DNA of 64,000 nucleotides from assembly GCF_900112585.1 (NCBI RefSeq), contig NZ_FOLY01000002.1:558001-622000 (forward strand), given 5' to 3'. This document shows, one piece after another, positions 36,829 through 49,631 of this stretch (position 1 is the stretch's first letter; every line of letters starts with the position of its first letter). Made by a program: the position numbers and the translations under genes. The notes under the pieces were generated by a model. It saw only the letters and a program-made list of their open reading frames with translations. It was not told the DNA's origin and did no database searches. Source of the DNA: Kushneria avicenniae. Lineage in GTDB: Bacteria > Pseudomonadota > Gammaproteobacteria > Pseudomonadales > Halomonadaceae.

Positions 36829-37017
36829 GGGTAACTCCTGCGTCGGCAAGGGAAACCGACGGGCTGTTTGTTCTGGAACACTGTTTGACAATCAGAATGA
36901 ATAGAGGTTTCCACTACCTGCAACGGCATTACGGTGACTGTCCAATCGATTGCCACAAGGCATCTGCAACACTGTAGCCTGCAGACATATCCACTGCCAC
37001 CGATGATGCGTCAATGC

Positions 37018-37446
37018 TCAGGCAAGTCTCAGGGTCATGTCGCGATGATCGATGCCGGCCTCGCTGTAGACCTCTCCATGGGCGACAAAGCCCAACTGCT
37101 TGTAAAAGCCCAGAGCATGGGTCTGGGCGCTGAGCTCGCATCGGGTAAACCCGCGCGCGCGGGCACTGTCGATCACATGATACATCAGCTGTACGCCAAG
37201 CCCGCGGCCGCGATGGGAGGCCAGAATAGCAACACGCCCGATATGACCATCAGGCAGCAGTCTGGCAGTGCCGCAGGCAACCGCACCGTCATGCATTAAA
37301 AAATGAAGGCACTCGGAGTCAAGGTCATCAAGCTCATCGCTTTCGCTCACGCCCTGTTCCTGAATGAACACGATGCGTCGAATATGGCTGCAGGCCTCGT
37401 TCAGCGAGGCCCAGTCACCGCTTTCGATCACGATGCCCTCACGCAT
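37018..37446 (-). CDS. GNAT family N-acetyltransferase
   Basis: 142-residue acetyltransferase with the acetyl-CoA loop in IGRVAILASHRGRGLGVQLM (motif A) and LSAQTHALGFYKQLGF (motif B), near the ElaA/YjcF type. The target is unknown. It starts two bases after the roxA stop codon, so both are surely read from one transcript, and the ribosome site must lie within the roxA tail. Confidence 0.88.
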   Translation of the reverse strand: MREGIVIESGDWASLNEACSHIRRIVFIQEQGVSESDELDDLDSECLHFLMHDGAVACGTARLLPDGHIGRVAILASHRGRGLGVQLMYHVIDSARARGFTRCELSAQTHALGFYKQLGFVAHGEVYSEAGIDHRDMTLRLA

Positions 37447-37448
37447 GC

Positions 37449-38648
37449 TCAGTCATCCGCAGTGTCATCGTCATCATCGAAATCGTCATCATCTTCCACC
37501 CAGCGCAGGCTGCCACGATTAACGAGGGTGGCCAGCAGGGCAGTAGCGCCTTCCATTGCAAGCACGTCCTGATCGATGGATCTGGTAGCAGAGAGTCGCT
37601 TTGCCAGTGCCGGGCTGCAGGCGTAGCCGTCGCCATCGACAAAAAGCGTGGCGCTTTCCCCATGCGGGTGCCATGCCATGCGCGAGCCCGGTGCCGGTTC
37701 CAGCAGATCACCCTCGACGAGCGCCTGATTGAGGGTGTCCTCGCTGGCCGGTGTCATCGGCGGCATGAGTTGATCGGGGTATTTGACCTGGGTCATGGTG
37801 CGCCCGAACCACTGCGCCATCTGCTCGGGGTTATCCAGCGCGGCCAGCATCTGCTGACGGACGCGGGCCAGCGTCGTGTCATCGATCAGGGCGCTGTCAT
37901 CGGAAGCATTGAGGTCGCCATCCTGATACCGAGAGGATTCATCGAGCTGCTCGCCCAGATAGTCGGCCCAGGACGTCACCATTTCATCCATGGAAGGCGC
38001 GCGAAAGCCAACCGAGAAGGTCATGCAGTCCTCGCTTTCGCTGACGCCGTGATGCGCCACGCGCGGCGGCAGATACAGCATGTCGCCGGGCTCGAGCACC
38101 CACTCCTGATCATTGGAGACCTGAAAGTCGGCCAGAATGCGCAGATCGATACCATCAATGATGGGGGCATCCTCGGGCATGACATCGCCAAGCTGCCAGC
38201 GACGCTGACCGCTGGCCTGAAGGAGAAACACGTCGTAGTTGTCAACGTGCGCGCCCACATTGCCGCCCGGTGGGGCAAAACTGATCATGATGTCATCAAG
38301 GCGCCAGCGTGGAATGAAGGTGAAGTGTTCCAGCAGTTCGTCCACTTCCGGCACGTAGTGGTCCACGGCCTGCACCAGCAGCGACCAGTCGCGCCGTCCA
38401 AGCCGGGCAAAGGTCTCTTCGTCAAAGGGACCATGAGAGACCTGCCAGACCTTGTCCGGCCCCTCCAGCTCGACCAGACGGGCTTCGACGTTGTCTTCGC
38501 AGGCCAGCCCCGCCAGATCGTCGGGATCAAGCGGTGACTGGAAGTCCGGGAAGGCGCCCCTGATCAGCAGCGGTTTTTTCTGCCAGTAATCGCGTAGAAA
38601 GGTCTCGGCCGACATGCCTCCCAGCGGGAGTTGGGTATGATCTGTCAT
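37449..38648 (-). CDS. roxA: Ribosomal protein uL16 3-hydroxylase RoxA (YcfD), with acidic tail
   Basis: JmjC/cupin 2-oxoglutarate-dependent oxygenase that hydroxylates an arginine of ribosomal protein L16. The 399-residue product carries the iron-binding HxD (H134, D136 in GAHVDNYDVF) and a distal His in PRVAHHGV (about 196-201). The C-terminal winged-helix region is present. The final 16 residues are almost all Asp/Glu (VEDDDDFDDDDDTADD), which I do not expect in family members. It lies 57 bases downstream of purB, as in other gammaproteobacteria. Confidence 0.9.
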   Translation of the reverse strand: MTDHTQLPLGGMSAETFLRDYWQKKPLLIRGAFPDFQSPLDPDDLAGLACEDNVEARLVELEGPDKVWQVSHGPFDEETFARLGRRDWSLLVQAVDHYVPEVDELLEHFTFIPRWRLDDIMISFAPPGGNVGAHVDNYDVFLLQASGQRRWQLGDVMPEDAPIIDGIDLRILADFQVSNDQEWVLEPGDMLYLPPRVAHHGVSESEDCMTFSVGFRAPSMDEMVTSWADYLGEQLDESSRYQDGDLNASDDSALIDDTTLARVRQQMLAALDNPEQMAQWFGRTMTQVKYPDQLMPPMTPASEDTLNQALVEGDLLEPAPGSRMAWHPHGESATLFVDGDGYACSPALAKRLSATRSIDQDVLAMEGATALLATLVNRGSLRWVEDDDDFDDDDDTADD

Positions 38649-38705
38649 GATCTGTTGTGCCTCATGATAGTTGTGCCCCGTAATGGTTGTGCCCCGTGAT
38701 GGATG

Positions 38706-40767
<2,062 letters not shown>

Positions 40768-40771
<4 letters not shown>

Positions 40772-41910
40772 GCTGCACTCTCCAGCGCCTGACGAAACGT
40801 TGTGGCAATCACCGCACCGCCCAGACAGACACCGCCCTCGTAAAGGACCGCGGACTGACCGGGCGTGACGGCGCGCTGGGGTTCGTCAAAGATCAGCGTC
40901 ACGCTCTGGTCCTCATTGATGATCACCCGGCAGGGCTGATCGCTCTGACGATAGCGAATCTTGGCACTGGCGCGAAAGTCACGTGTTGCCGGCGGCTCGC
41001 CGATCCAGTGCATGACTTCGGTGGTCAGCGACTGGCGATACAGCAGGTCGTGATGCTTGCCCTGTACCGCGATCAGAACGTTACGCTCGAGATCCTTGTC
41101 CGCCACATACCAGGGCGCTTCGGGATAGCCGTTGATACCCCCGATGCCAAGCCCCTGGCGCTGGCCCAGGGTGTAATACATCAGCCCCATGTGCTCGCCG
41201 ATATCCTCGCCCTCCGGCGTCTGGATCCGTCCGGACTGTGCCGGCAAGTACTGGCGCAGAAAATCGGCAAAGCGACGCTCGCCGATAAAGCAGATGCCGG
41301 TGGAATCCTTCTTGCGTGCCGTGGCCAGGCCGTGCTGTTCGGCCAGTGCCCGCACCTCGGACTTTTCCATTTCACCGATCGGGAACAGGGTGCGACTCAG
41401 GGCCTGTTCACTGACCGCATGCAGGAAATAGCTCTGATCCTTGTTGGCATCGATACCCTTGCACAGCAGGGTATGTCCGTCACGATCCTCGCGGCGGACA
41501 TAGTGGCCGGTGGCGATCAGGTCGGCACCCAGCATGGCGGCGTAATCAAGAAAGACCTTGAACTTGATTTCACGGTTGCAAAGGATATCCGGGTTGGGCG
41601 TTCGACCGGCCCGGTACTCTTCAAGAAAGTGTTCGAAAACGTTATCCCAGTACTCGGCGGCAAAGTTGGCCGTGTGCAGGCGAATGCCCAGCCGATCGCA
41701 GACGGCCTGGGCATCGGCCAGATCGGCCTTTGCCGTGCAGTACTCGGTACCGTCGTCCTCGTCCCAGTTCTTCATGAAAAGGCCTTCCACGTGATAGCCC
41801 TGCTCGAGCAGCAAGAGGGCGGTCACGGAAGAGTCCACACCGCCGGACATGCCCACGATGACCCTTGAAGGGGTGGAAGAGGAGGCTGTGTTGTTGACAG
41901 GAGAAGTCAT
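40768..41910 (-). CDS. mnmA: tRNA-specific 2-thiouridylase MnmA
   Basis: Adds sulphur to U34 of tRNA Lys, Glu and Gln. The 380-residue product has the PP-loop SGGVDSSV (22-29), the catalytic cysteine in [12 protein letters not shown] and its partner in [15 protein letters not shown] at 41910 is preferred over 41934, because the perfect -10 box upstream places the transcript start at about 41937, which would leave no leader for the longer form. Sulphur reaches MnmA through a relay not encoded here. Confidence 0.96.
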
Positions 41911-41943
41911 GGCGTACCCGTCGTCAGAAATCATTTGGCCGCC

Positions 41944-41974
41944 ATTATACGCCAGCCGCCCCCTGCCTTGACAG
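41944..41974 (-). promoter_or_regulatory. Candidate mnmA promoter
   Basis: Minus-strand perfect -10 TATAAT (41949-41944) with a weaker -35 CTGTCA (41974-41969) at a long 19-base spacing. The predicted transcript start, about 41937, leaves a leader of about 27 bases to the ATG at 41910. Confidence 0.5.
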
Positions 41975-42023
41975 GCGCGAGCCAACGATACTGACGTGGC
42001 GCTCGATCAGGCTGTTCATGGCG

Positions 42024-42497
42024 TCATGTCGGATGGTTCAGATCCCGAATCAGGTCCAGCGGATAGACAGGATCTTCAAGTGCATCGCGAATGCGTCTGG
42101 CCACCAGCGGGCTTCTGAGTCGGCCGTGACGCTCGAGCGTCTCGATATCAGTCAACGAGTACCAGTCAGCCCGGGTAATGCCTTCATCAAGTATCTGGCT
42201 GACCCGGCGCTCTGGCCGGGCCAGAAAGGTATGGCTGTGATAGACCACGCCATTGGGGGCCGTATTGATGTAAAGGCCCAGATAGCCCACCAGCGTGATC
42301 TCCCAGCCGCTCTCTTCGAGGGTCTCCCGATATACGGCGTCGATCAGGGATTCCTCGGCTTCCAGGTGGCCGGCCGGCTGATTGAACAACGTGATGGTAG
42401 AAGCCGTATTCATGCGATCGTGCTCCTCGACCAGCAAAAAACGGTCGCGGTCGGCCACGACGGCGGCGACCGTCACGTGAGGCAGAAATCGATTCAT
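42024..42497 (-). CDS. nudJ: Nudix hydrolase, NudJ-like
   Basis: 157-residue hydrolase with a complete Nudix box at residues 43-65 (GHLEAEESLIDAV then YRETLEESGWE). NudJ acts on thiamine-related and nucleotide pyrophosphates. The N-terminus FLPHVTVAAVVADRDRFLLV and the central GLYINTAPNGVVYHSHTFLA are typical of NudJ. It overlaps rluE by four bases (ATGA at 42494-42497). Confidence 0.9.
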   Translation of the reverse strand: MNRFLPHVTVAAVVADRDRFLLVEEHDRMNTASTITLFNQPAGHLEAEESLIDAVYRETLEESGWEITLVGYLGLYINTAPNGVVYHSHTFLARPERRVSQILDEGITRADWYSLTDIETLERHGRLRSPLVARRIRDALEDPVYPLDLIRDLNHPT

Positions 42498-43102
42498 TCG
42501 GGTTTCCTTCGTGGCCTGTCACGTCTGGCACGAGCAGGCGTTGATCGAATGGTGCGGGGCATATGGATGGTCTCGCGTCGCCATTCGCCCGGCGCGAGGG
42601 TTCCCAGCGTCCACTGGCCGATGGCAGTGCGGATCAGACGCAGGGTAGGGTGGCCCACGTGCGCGGTCATGCGGCGGACCTGGCGGTTACGCCCCTCCGT
42701 AATCGTGATTTCAAGCCATGTGTCAACAATGTTGGCCCGATAACGCACCGGCGGGTCCCGGTCTGAGACCCGTGGCGATGTGATTCGCCGCACTCTGGCC
42801 GGCCGGGTCGGGCCATCCTTGAGGGTCACGCCTTTAGTCAGCGCTTTAAGGGCATTGTCATCAGGCTGACCTTCTACCAGTACAAGATAGGTCTTGGGCT
42901 GCTTGTGATCCGGATGTGTGATCCGATGAGACAGCTGGCCGTCATCGGTCAGCAGCAACAGTCCCTCACTGTCATGATCCAGACGGCCGGCCGGGTAAAT
43001 GTCAGGGATGTCGAGCCAGTTGGCCAGCGTGTCGCGCCCCCGGGAATCCGTGAACTGGGTCAGCACCTGAAAGGGCTTGTGAAAAAGATAGAGTAGGCTC
43101 AT
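42494..43102 (-). CDS. rluE: 23S rRNA pseudouridine synthase RluE
   Basis: Modifies U2457 of 23S rRNA. The 202-residue product starts at MSLLYLFHKPFQVLTQF and contains GRLDHDSEGLLLLTDDG with catalytic D42; the RQVRRMTAHVGHPTLRLIR region closes the catalytic domain. The tail is Arg-rich (TPARARRDRPRRKPE). The frame remains open some 90 codons upstream, overlapping the icd leader, but only the part from 43102 is conserved. Coupled with nudJ. Confidence 0.93.
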   Translation of the reverse strand: MSLLYLFHKPFQVLTQFTDSRGRDTLANWLDIPDIYPAGRLDHDSEGLLLLTDDGQLSHRITHPDHKQPKTYLVLVEGQPDDNALKALTKGVTLKDGPTRPARVRRITSPRVSDRDPPVRYRANIVDTWLEITITEGRNRQVRRMTAHVGHPTLRLIRTAIGQWTLGTLAPGEWRRETIHMPRTIRSTPARARRDRPRRKPE

Positions 43103-43151
43103 TAATACGTTCCGATTGTCGACAACCTCTACGCGATGACGGGCTCTGGAT

Positions 43152-43159
43152 GCTATATT
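43152..43159 (+). promoter_or_regulatory. Candidate extended -10 promoter of icd
   Basis: TG-C-TATATT at 43151-43159 forms an extended -10 element; no good -35 is seen at 15-18 bases upstream, which is tolerable for this class. It leaves a leader of about 52 bases before the icd start. Confidence 0.4.
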
Positions 43160-43217
43160 GAGGTCATCTTTCAGTACGACACCCTGTGTTCTCATTACTT
43201 CACGTCGGAGTATCGCC

Positions 43218-44480
43218 ATGCCCAGCGGCAATATCAGCATTCCCGAAAACGGTCGTGTTATCACGGTCAACCATGATGCCACGCTTGACGTGCCGGATCG
43301 GCCCATCATTCCCTTTATCGAGGGAGATGGTATCGGTGCCGATATCACTCCGGCCATGCAGCGGGTGGTCAATGCCGCCGTGGCGAGCGCTTACGGCAGC
43401 CAGCGTGAAATCCAGTGGATGGAAGTGTATGCCGGCGAGAAGGCAACGCGTGTCTACGGTGATGATGTCTGGCTGCCGCAGGAGACGCTCGAGGCCGTCA
43501 GGGATCATGTGGTGTCCATCAAGGGGCCGCTGACCACGCCGGTCGGTGGCGGCATGCGATCACTGAACGTGACGCTGCGCCAGACGCTGGATCTCTATGT
43601 CTGCGAGCGCCCGGTGCGCTGGTTCAAGGGCGTCCCCAGCCCGGTGCGTCAGCCGCAGAATGTCGACATGGTGATCTTTCGGGAAAACGCCGAGGACATT
43701 TACGCCGGGATCGAATGGCAGGCCGGAACCGAGGAAAACCGCAAATTGATCCGGTTTCTGCAGGAAGAGATGCAGGTCGACAATATCCGTTTCACCGAAC
43801 AGTGCGGTATCGGCATCAAGCCGGTGTCGGAAGAGGGCAGCAAGCGGCTGGTGCGCAAGGCGATCCGCTACGCCATCGACAACGGTCGTGACTCAGTGAC
43901 GCTGGTGCACAAGGGCAACATCATGAAGTTCACCGAAGGTGCCTTCAAGCAGTGGGGCTATGAGGTGGCGCGTGATGAGTTCGGAGCGATACCGCTGGAT
44001 GGTGGCCCGTGGCTCTCCATGGAAAACCCGCGCGACGGTACCAGCATCGTCATCAAGGACGTGATCGCCGATGCCATGCTTCAGGAGGTGCTGCTGCACC
44101 CCGAGCAGTTTGATGTGATCGCCACGCTGAATCTCAACGGCGATTTCCTGTCCGATGCTCTGGCGGCTCAGGTGGGCGGTATCGGTATTGCGCCCGGTGC
44201 CAACCGCGGTGACGCCGTGGCCATGTTCGAGGCCACCCACGGTACGGCGCCTAAGCTGGCAGGTCACAACAGCGCCAATCCGGGATCACTGATCCTGTCG
44301 GCGGAAATGATGCTGCGCTATCTCGGCTGGGACGAGGCGGCAGAGCGCATCATCAACGCCATGGAGGCAACGATCGCCAAAGGTGACGTCACCGGTGACT
44401 TTCATCAGGTCATGACGCAGGCAAGGCTTCTTGGGACTACGGAGTTCGCCGAGGCTGTGGTGCGCAATATGCCCGCCTGA
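43218..44480 (+). CDS. icd: NADP-dependent isocitrate dehydrogenase
   Basis: TCA-cycle enzyme of 420 residues. The substrate serine, the phosphorylation site of IDH kinase, is S115 in [14 protein letters not shown]. Metal-binding [16 protein letters not shown] and the coenzyme-binding [17 protein letters not shown] segments are intact. The ATG at 43218 follows GGAG at eight bases; earlier in-frame codons are not conserved. Divergent from rluE. Confidence 0.97.
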   Translation: MPSGNISIPENGRVITVNHDATLDVPDRPIIPFIEGDGIGADITPAMQRVVNAAVASAYGSQREIQWMEVYAGEKATRVYGDDVWLPQETLEAVRDHVVSIKGPLTTPVGGGMRSLNVTLRQTLDLYVCERPVRWFKGVPSPVRQPQNVDMVIFRENAEDIYAGIEWQAGTEENRKLIRFLQEEMQVDNIRFTEQCGIGIKPVSEEGSKRLVRKAIRYAIDNGRDSVTLVHKGNIMKFTEGAFKQWGYEVARDEFGAIPLDGGPWLSMENPRDGTSIVIKDVIADAMLQEVLLHPEQFDVIATLNLNGDFLSDALAAQVGGIGIAPGANRGDAVAMFEATHGTAPKLAGHNSANPGSLILSAEMMLRYLGWDEAAERIINAMEATIAKGDVTGDFHQVMTQARLLGTTEFAEAVVRNMPA

Positions 44481-44787
44481 CCATGAGCGTCTGATGCCGT
44501 CGACATCGAGGCGGCGTTGTCCAAACGTCTACTGCATGGCGCATTGTGGTGTCTCTCGTGGCACCATGACGTCATGAGATACTGATTTTCCTGCCACGCG
44601 CTTGCATCGCCGGCAGGCCAGCACCATCTTTAAGGGGAACACAGAGGCTTGTTAGCGCTCTAACTGTTGGCTCGATGAGTGCAATCAATCATCTTTCCGC
44701 TTGTTTTCATTGATCCGGGCACATATGTTCAAGATAGATAGTGAGGCACTTCACTGCGATTTTCGTAATACGGTCGCACACGCAGGC
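44481..44787. other. Non-coding stretch between icd and clpS
   Basis: No conserved reading frame is visible. It contains the dyad GTTAG-CGCT-CTAAC (44651-44664) and a possible weak promoter (TTGATC 44710-44715, GATAGA 44733-44738). In Pseudomonas, as I recall, a cspD gene lies here; none is present. If clpS starts at one of the earlier in-frame codons (44701 or 44725), the gap is shorter. Confidence 0.6.
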
Positions 44788-45114
44788 ATGACACCTCCTG
44801 ACCATGATCATCAGGAGCAGGGGGATGTTTCCGAGCAGACCAGCGATCCGGAGCTTGAAGAACCGCCACTTTACAAGGTGGTACTTCACAATGACGACTA
44901 CACGCCCATGGAGTTTGTCGTCGAAGTACTTCAGACCTTTTTTGCCATGGATCACGAGAAGGCGGTACAGATCATGCTGGCCGTACACACTCAGGGTAAG
45001 GCGACCTGTGGCATCTATACCCGTGATATTGCGGAAACCAGGAGCCAGCAGGTCAATCAATACGCTCGAGAATGCCAGCATCCATTGCTGTGCGATATCG
45101 ACCGGGCAGACTGA
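44788..45114 (+). CDS. clpS: ATP-dependent Clp protease adapter ClpS
   Basis: Adapter that binds N-degrons and delivers them to ClpAP. From the ATG at 44788 the product is 108 residues; the binding-pocket residues are N35 and D36 ([12 protein letters not shown]) and H67 (MLAVHTQGK). The start is uncertain, because in-frame starts at 44725 and 44701 would add a poorly conserved extension of 21-29 residues and no ribosome site is obvious. clpA follows 30 bases later. Confidence 0.93.
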   Translation: MTPPDHDHQEQGDVSEQTSDPELEEPPLYKVVLHNDDYTPMEFVVEVLQTFFAMDHEKAVQIMLAVHTQGKATCGIYTRDIAETRSQQVNQYARECQHPLLCDIDRAD

Positions 45115-45144
45115 CTCGTCTGCAGCGGCCAAGAGGGGACTGCC

Positions 45145-47418
<2,274 letters not shown>

Positions 47419-47445
47419 TCGGCACGCCGTGCCTGCAGTCACTGA

Positions 47446-47474
47446 CGCCCTGTCTTCGGACGGGGCGTTTTTTT
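47446..47474 (+). terminator. Intrinsic terminator of clpA
   Basis: Nine-bp stem (47446-47454 with 47459-47467, one G-T wobble) on a TTCG loop, then seven T residues. Confidence 0.9.
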
Positions 47475-47587
47475 GTGCGCGAGAATGGACGTCGGATCAG
47501 ACGCTATCCATCAGGGGATGAGCTATCGGTCGGTCCGAAAAAGTCGGTGTCGCGAGACGACAAGGGAGGCGAGGAGGGGCGTGCCGG

Positions 47588-47608
47588 GAAAAGGACGCAT
47601 CGCGTCCT
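47588..47608 (-). terminator. Terminator of infA
   Basis: On the minus strand AGGACGC-GAT-GCGTCCT (47608-47592) is followed by TTTT. The stem touches the infA stop codon (47610-47608). The region 47475-47587 between it and the clpA terminator shows no gene; the tRNA-Ser often found beside infA is absent. Confidence 0.75.
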
Positions 47609-47826
47609 TAGCGAGAGCGGTAGACGATACGGCCCTTGGAGAGGTCGTAAGGCGTCAGTTCTACCTTGACCTTGTCGCCGGTCAGAATGCGGATGTAGTT
47701 CTTGCGCATCTTGCCGGAGATGTGCGCAGTCACGACGTGGCCGTTTTCAAGCTCGACGCGAAACATGGTGTTGGGAAGCGTATCGACAATCACGCCTTCC
47801 ATTTCAATATGATCTTCTCTTGCCAT
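47608..47826 (-). CDS. infA: Translation initiation factor IF-1
   Basis: 72-residue OB-fold initiation factor, exactly the usual length, from the ATG at 47826 ([19 protein letters not shown]). The C-terminal [19 protein letters not shown] is conserved. It lies between clpA (convergent) and bpt (upstream, same strand). Confidence 0.98.
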   Translation of the reverse strand: MAREDHIEMEGVIVDTLPNTMFRVELENGHVVTAHISGKMRKNYIRILTGDKVKVELTPYDLSKGRIVYRSR

Positions 47827-47976
47827 ATGATGTAGTCCCCGATAATCGTAATAAGAGCACGCCATCAGGGCATTCCTGCCGGCCGAAAGGTCAGGCAATG
47901 TGAATGATGGCGGACTGAACGAGCGATATTTTGCCTGATACCTGCCTGAAGCGCAAAGTCGCTGCAGGATGGCGTG

Positions 47977-48729
47977 TCAGTGATGGGTCTGAACGAGGGT
48001 AATGTTGCGGTGCCAGCGATGCCCGTGCAAAAACTCCAGTGGTTTGAAGCGCTGCTTGTAGCCCATCTTCCGACTTTCCCTGATCCAGTACCCCAGATAA
48101 ACGTGCTTGAGCCCCAGTGCCTGTGCCCGGCGAATCTGCCAGATCACTGCCCAGCTGCCCAGCGATCTTGACTGAAAGGCATCGTCGGGATCGAAAAAGG
48201 TATAGATGGCGGAGAGACCATGAGTCAGAAAATCCACTGCTGCTACGGCCACAAGCCTTCCCGACAGGCGAAATTCCACCAGTCGTGAAAAGTCGTTGGC
48301 GACGTTCAAAAAGGCGCGGTACTGATTTTCGCTGGGTGGATACATTTCGCCATCGCTGTGGCGCGCCCCGATATAGCGTTCATAGAGTGCATAGTGTTCA
48401 TCGTCAAACAGGGCAGGGCGCTCGATGGCGATCAGATCCTGATTGTTGCGCTCGGTCCGCTTGAGGGAGCGATCGGGCGTAAAGTCACCGACCGGCACCC
48501 GTACCGAAACGCAGGCGTTGCACGTCTGACAGTGTGGGCGATAGAGATGCGTACCGCTGCGCCGAAAGCCCATCAGGGTCAACGCACTGTAGACGTCGTG
48601 ATCCACGGGCGTCTGTGGGTCCATGAACAGCGTTGTGGCCTTGTGGACGCCCAGATAGCTGCAGTCATGGGGTTCTGTCAGGAAAAATCGCAGTTCCTGA
48701 AGCGGGGAATGAAGGCTTGAGCTGTTCAA
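47977..48729 (-). CDS. bpt: Aspartate/glutamate leucyltransferase Bpt
   Basis: Transfers Leu from tRNA to proteins with N-terminal Asp or Glu, creating a ClpS N-degron. The N-terminal domain starts ELRFFLTEPHDCSYL and has the cysteine-rich RPHCQTCNACV; the C-terminal GNAT-like domain contains YLGYWIRESRKMGYKQRF. No ATG fits the conserved N-terminus, so TTG at 48729 is taken (250 residues); TTG at 48738 is an alternative. It lies 64 bases after aat on the same strand. Confidence 0.92.
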   Translation of the reverse strand: MNSSSLHSPLQELRFFLTEPHDCSYLGVHKATTLFMDPQTPVDHDVYSALTLMGFRRSGTHLYRPHCQTCNACVSVRVPVGDFTPDRSLKRTERNNQDLIAIERPALFDDEHYALYERYIGARHSDGEMYPPSENQYRAFLNVANDFSRLVEFRLSGRLVAVAAVDFLTHGLSAIYTFFDPDDAFQSRSLGSWAVIWQIRRAQALGLKHVYLGYWIRESRKMGYKQRFKPLEFLHGHRWHRNITLVQTHH

Positions 48730-48793
48730 TGGGCGCAACGTCCAAAAAGGGAATCCGGGGCCTGCAACGTCAATGATCTGGTCACGGCTATCG

Positions 48794-49483
48794 TTATCGG
48801 CGCGATACCATGGGTTCTTGAAGGGCGTTCGGAATATGACGCCTGAGCAGGGTGTTGAACTGCTCCCGCGAAATATCACGTGCCCCCATGCTGGCCAGGT
48901 GTGAGGTATGCATCTGGCAGTCGACAAGCGCCAGATCATGCTGATCAAGCAGCCACTCTACCAGCTTTACCAGCGCAATCTTGGAGCTGTCCGGACGTAT
49001 CGAGAACATTGACTCACCAAAAAATACGCGTCCCATCAGGATGCCGTAAAGTCCTCCCACTAGCGTGTCACCTTCCCATATTTCGACGCTGTGGCCATGA
49101 CCCAGCTGATGCATGGTCACATAAGCGTTGATCACCTCAGAGGAAATCCATGTGCCTTCCTGCGCCTGTCGCTGAGCAGCGCACTGCGTGATCACCGCTT
49201 CGAATGCCTGATCAAACGTCGCCTCAAGACCCGAATTGCGAAGTCGCTTGGACAGACTGCGCCGCACGCGAAGTTCGTCGGGGAACAGCACCATTCTGGG
49301 GTCGGGCGACCACCAGAGAATGGGGTCGTCCTCGTTGAACCACGGGAAAATGCCACGTCGATAGGCTGCCAGCAGCCAGTCCGGCGTCAACGAGCCACCC
49401 GCGGCCAAAAGACCATTGGGCGTTTCCAGTGCGTTGTCCAGCGGTGGAAAGTCGACATTTTCGGGGTGGAGCCAGTCAATCAT
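48794..49483 (-). CDS. aat: Leucyl/phenylalanyl-tRNA--protein transferase
   Basis: Adds Leu or Phe to N-terminal Arg or Lys, producing N-degrons for ClpS. The 229-residue product has the conserved AAYRRGIFPWFNEDDPILWWSPDPR (shown in part) and VFFGESMFSIRPDSSKIAL, and ends near the VDCQMHTSHLASMGA motif. The ATG at 49483 with AAGG upstream is preferred over GTG at 49489. With bpt and the nearby clpS-clpA it encodes the whole tag-and-recognition branch. Confidence 0.96.
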   Translation of the reverse strand: MIDWLHPENVDFPPLDNALETPNGLLAAGGSLTPDWLLAAYRRGIFPWFNEDDPILWWSPDPRMVLFPDELRVRRSLSKRLRNSGLEATFDQAFEAVITQCAAQRQAQEGTWISSEVINAYVTMHQLGHGHSVEIWEGDTLVGGLYGILMGRVFFGESMFSIRPDSSKIALVKLVEWLLDQHDLALVDCQMHTSHLASMGARDISREQFNTLLRRHIPNALQEPMVSRR

Positions 49484-49631
49484 GATCACCTTCCATGGAT
49501 GAGCGATCGGGCGCTGCGTTCTCCCGGTGGCACACCAATCTCTCTTTAGTTTTGTCCGTCACGGCCGAAATGGTTTGTGGAAAGGTTTGCCGGATTCTGA
49601 CAACAACATTATCCATCATCGGACATTCATC

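Noticed and set aside
47475-47607. Possible tRNA-Ser gene beside infA
   Set aside because: In some relatives a tRNA lies here, but I found no T-loop GTTCGA motif, no acceptor-stem pairing and no CCA end.
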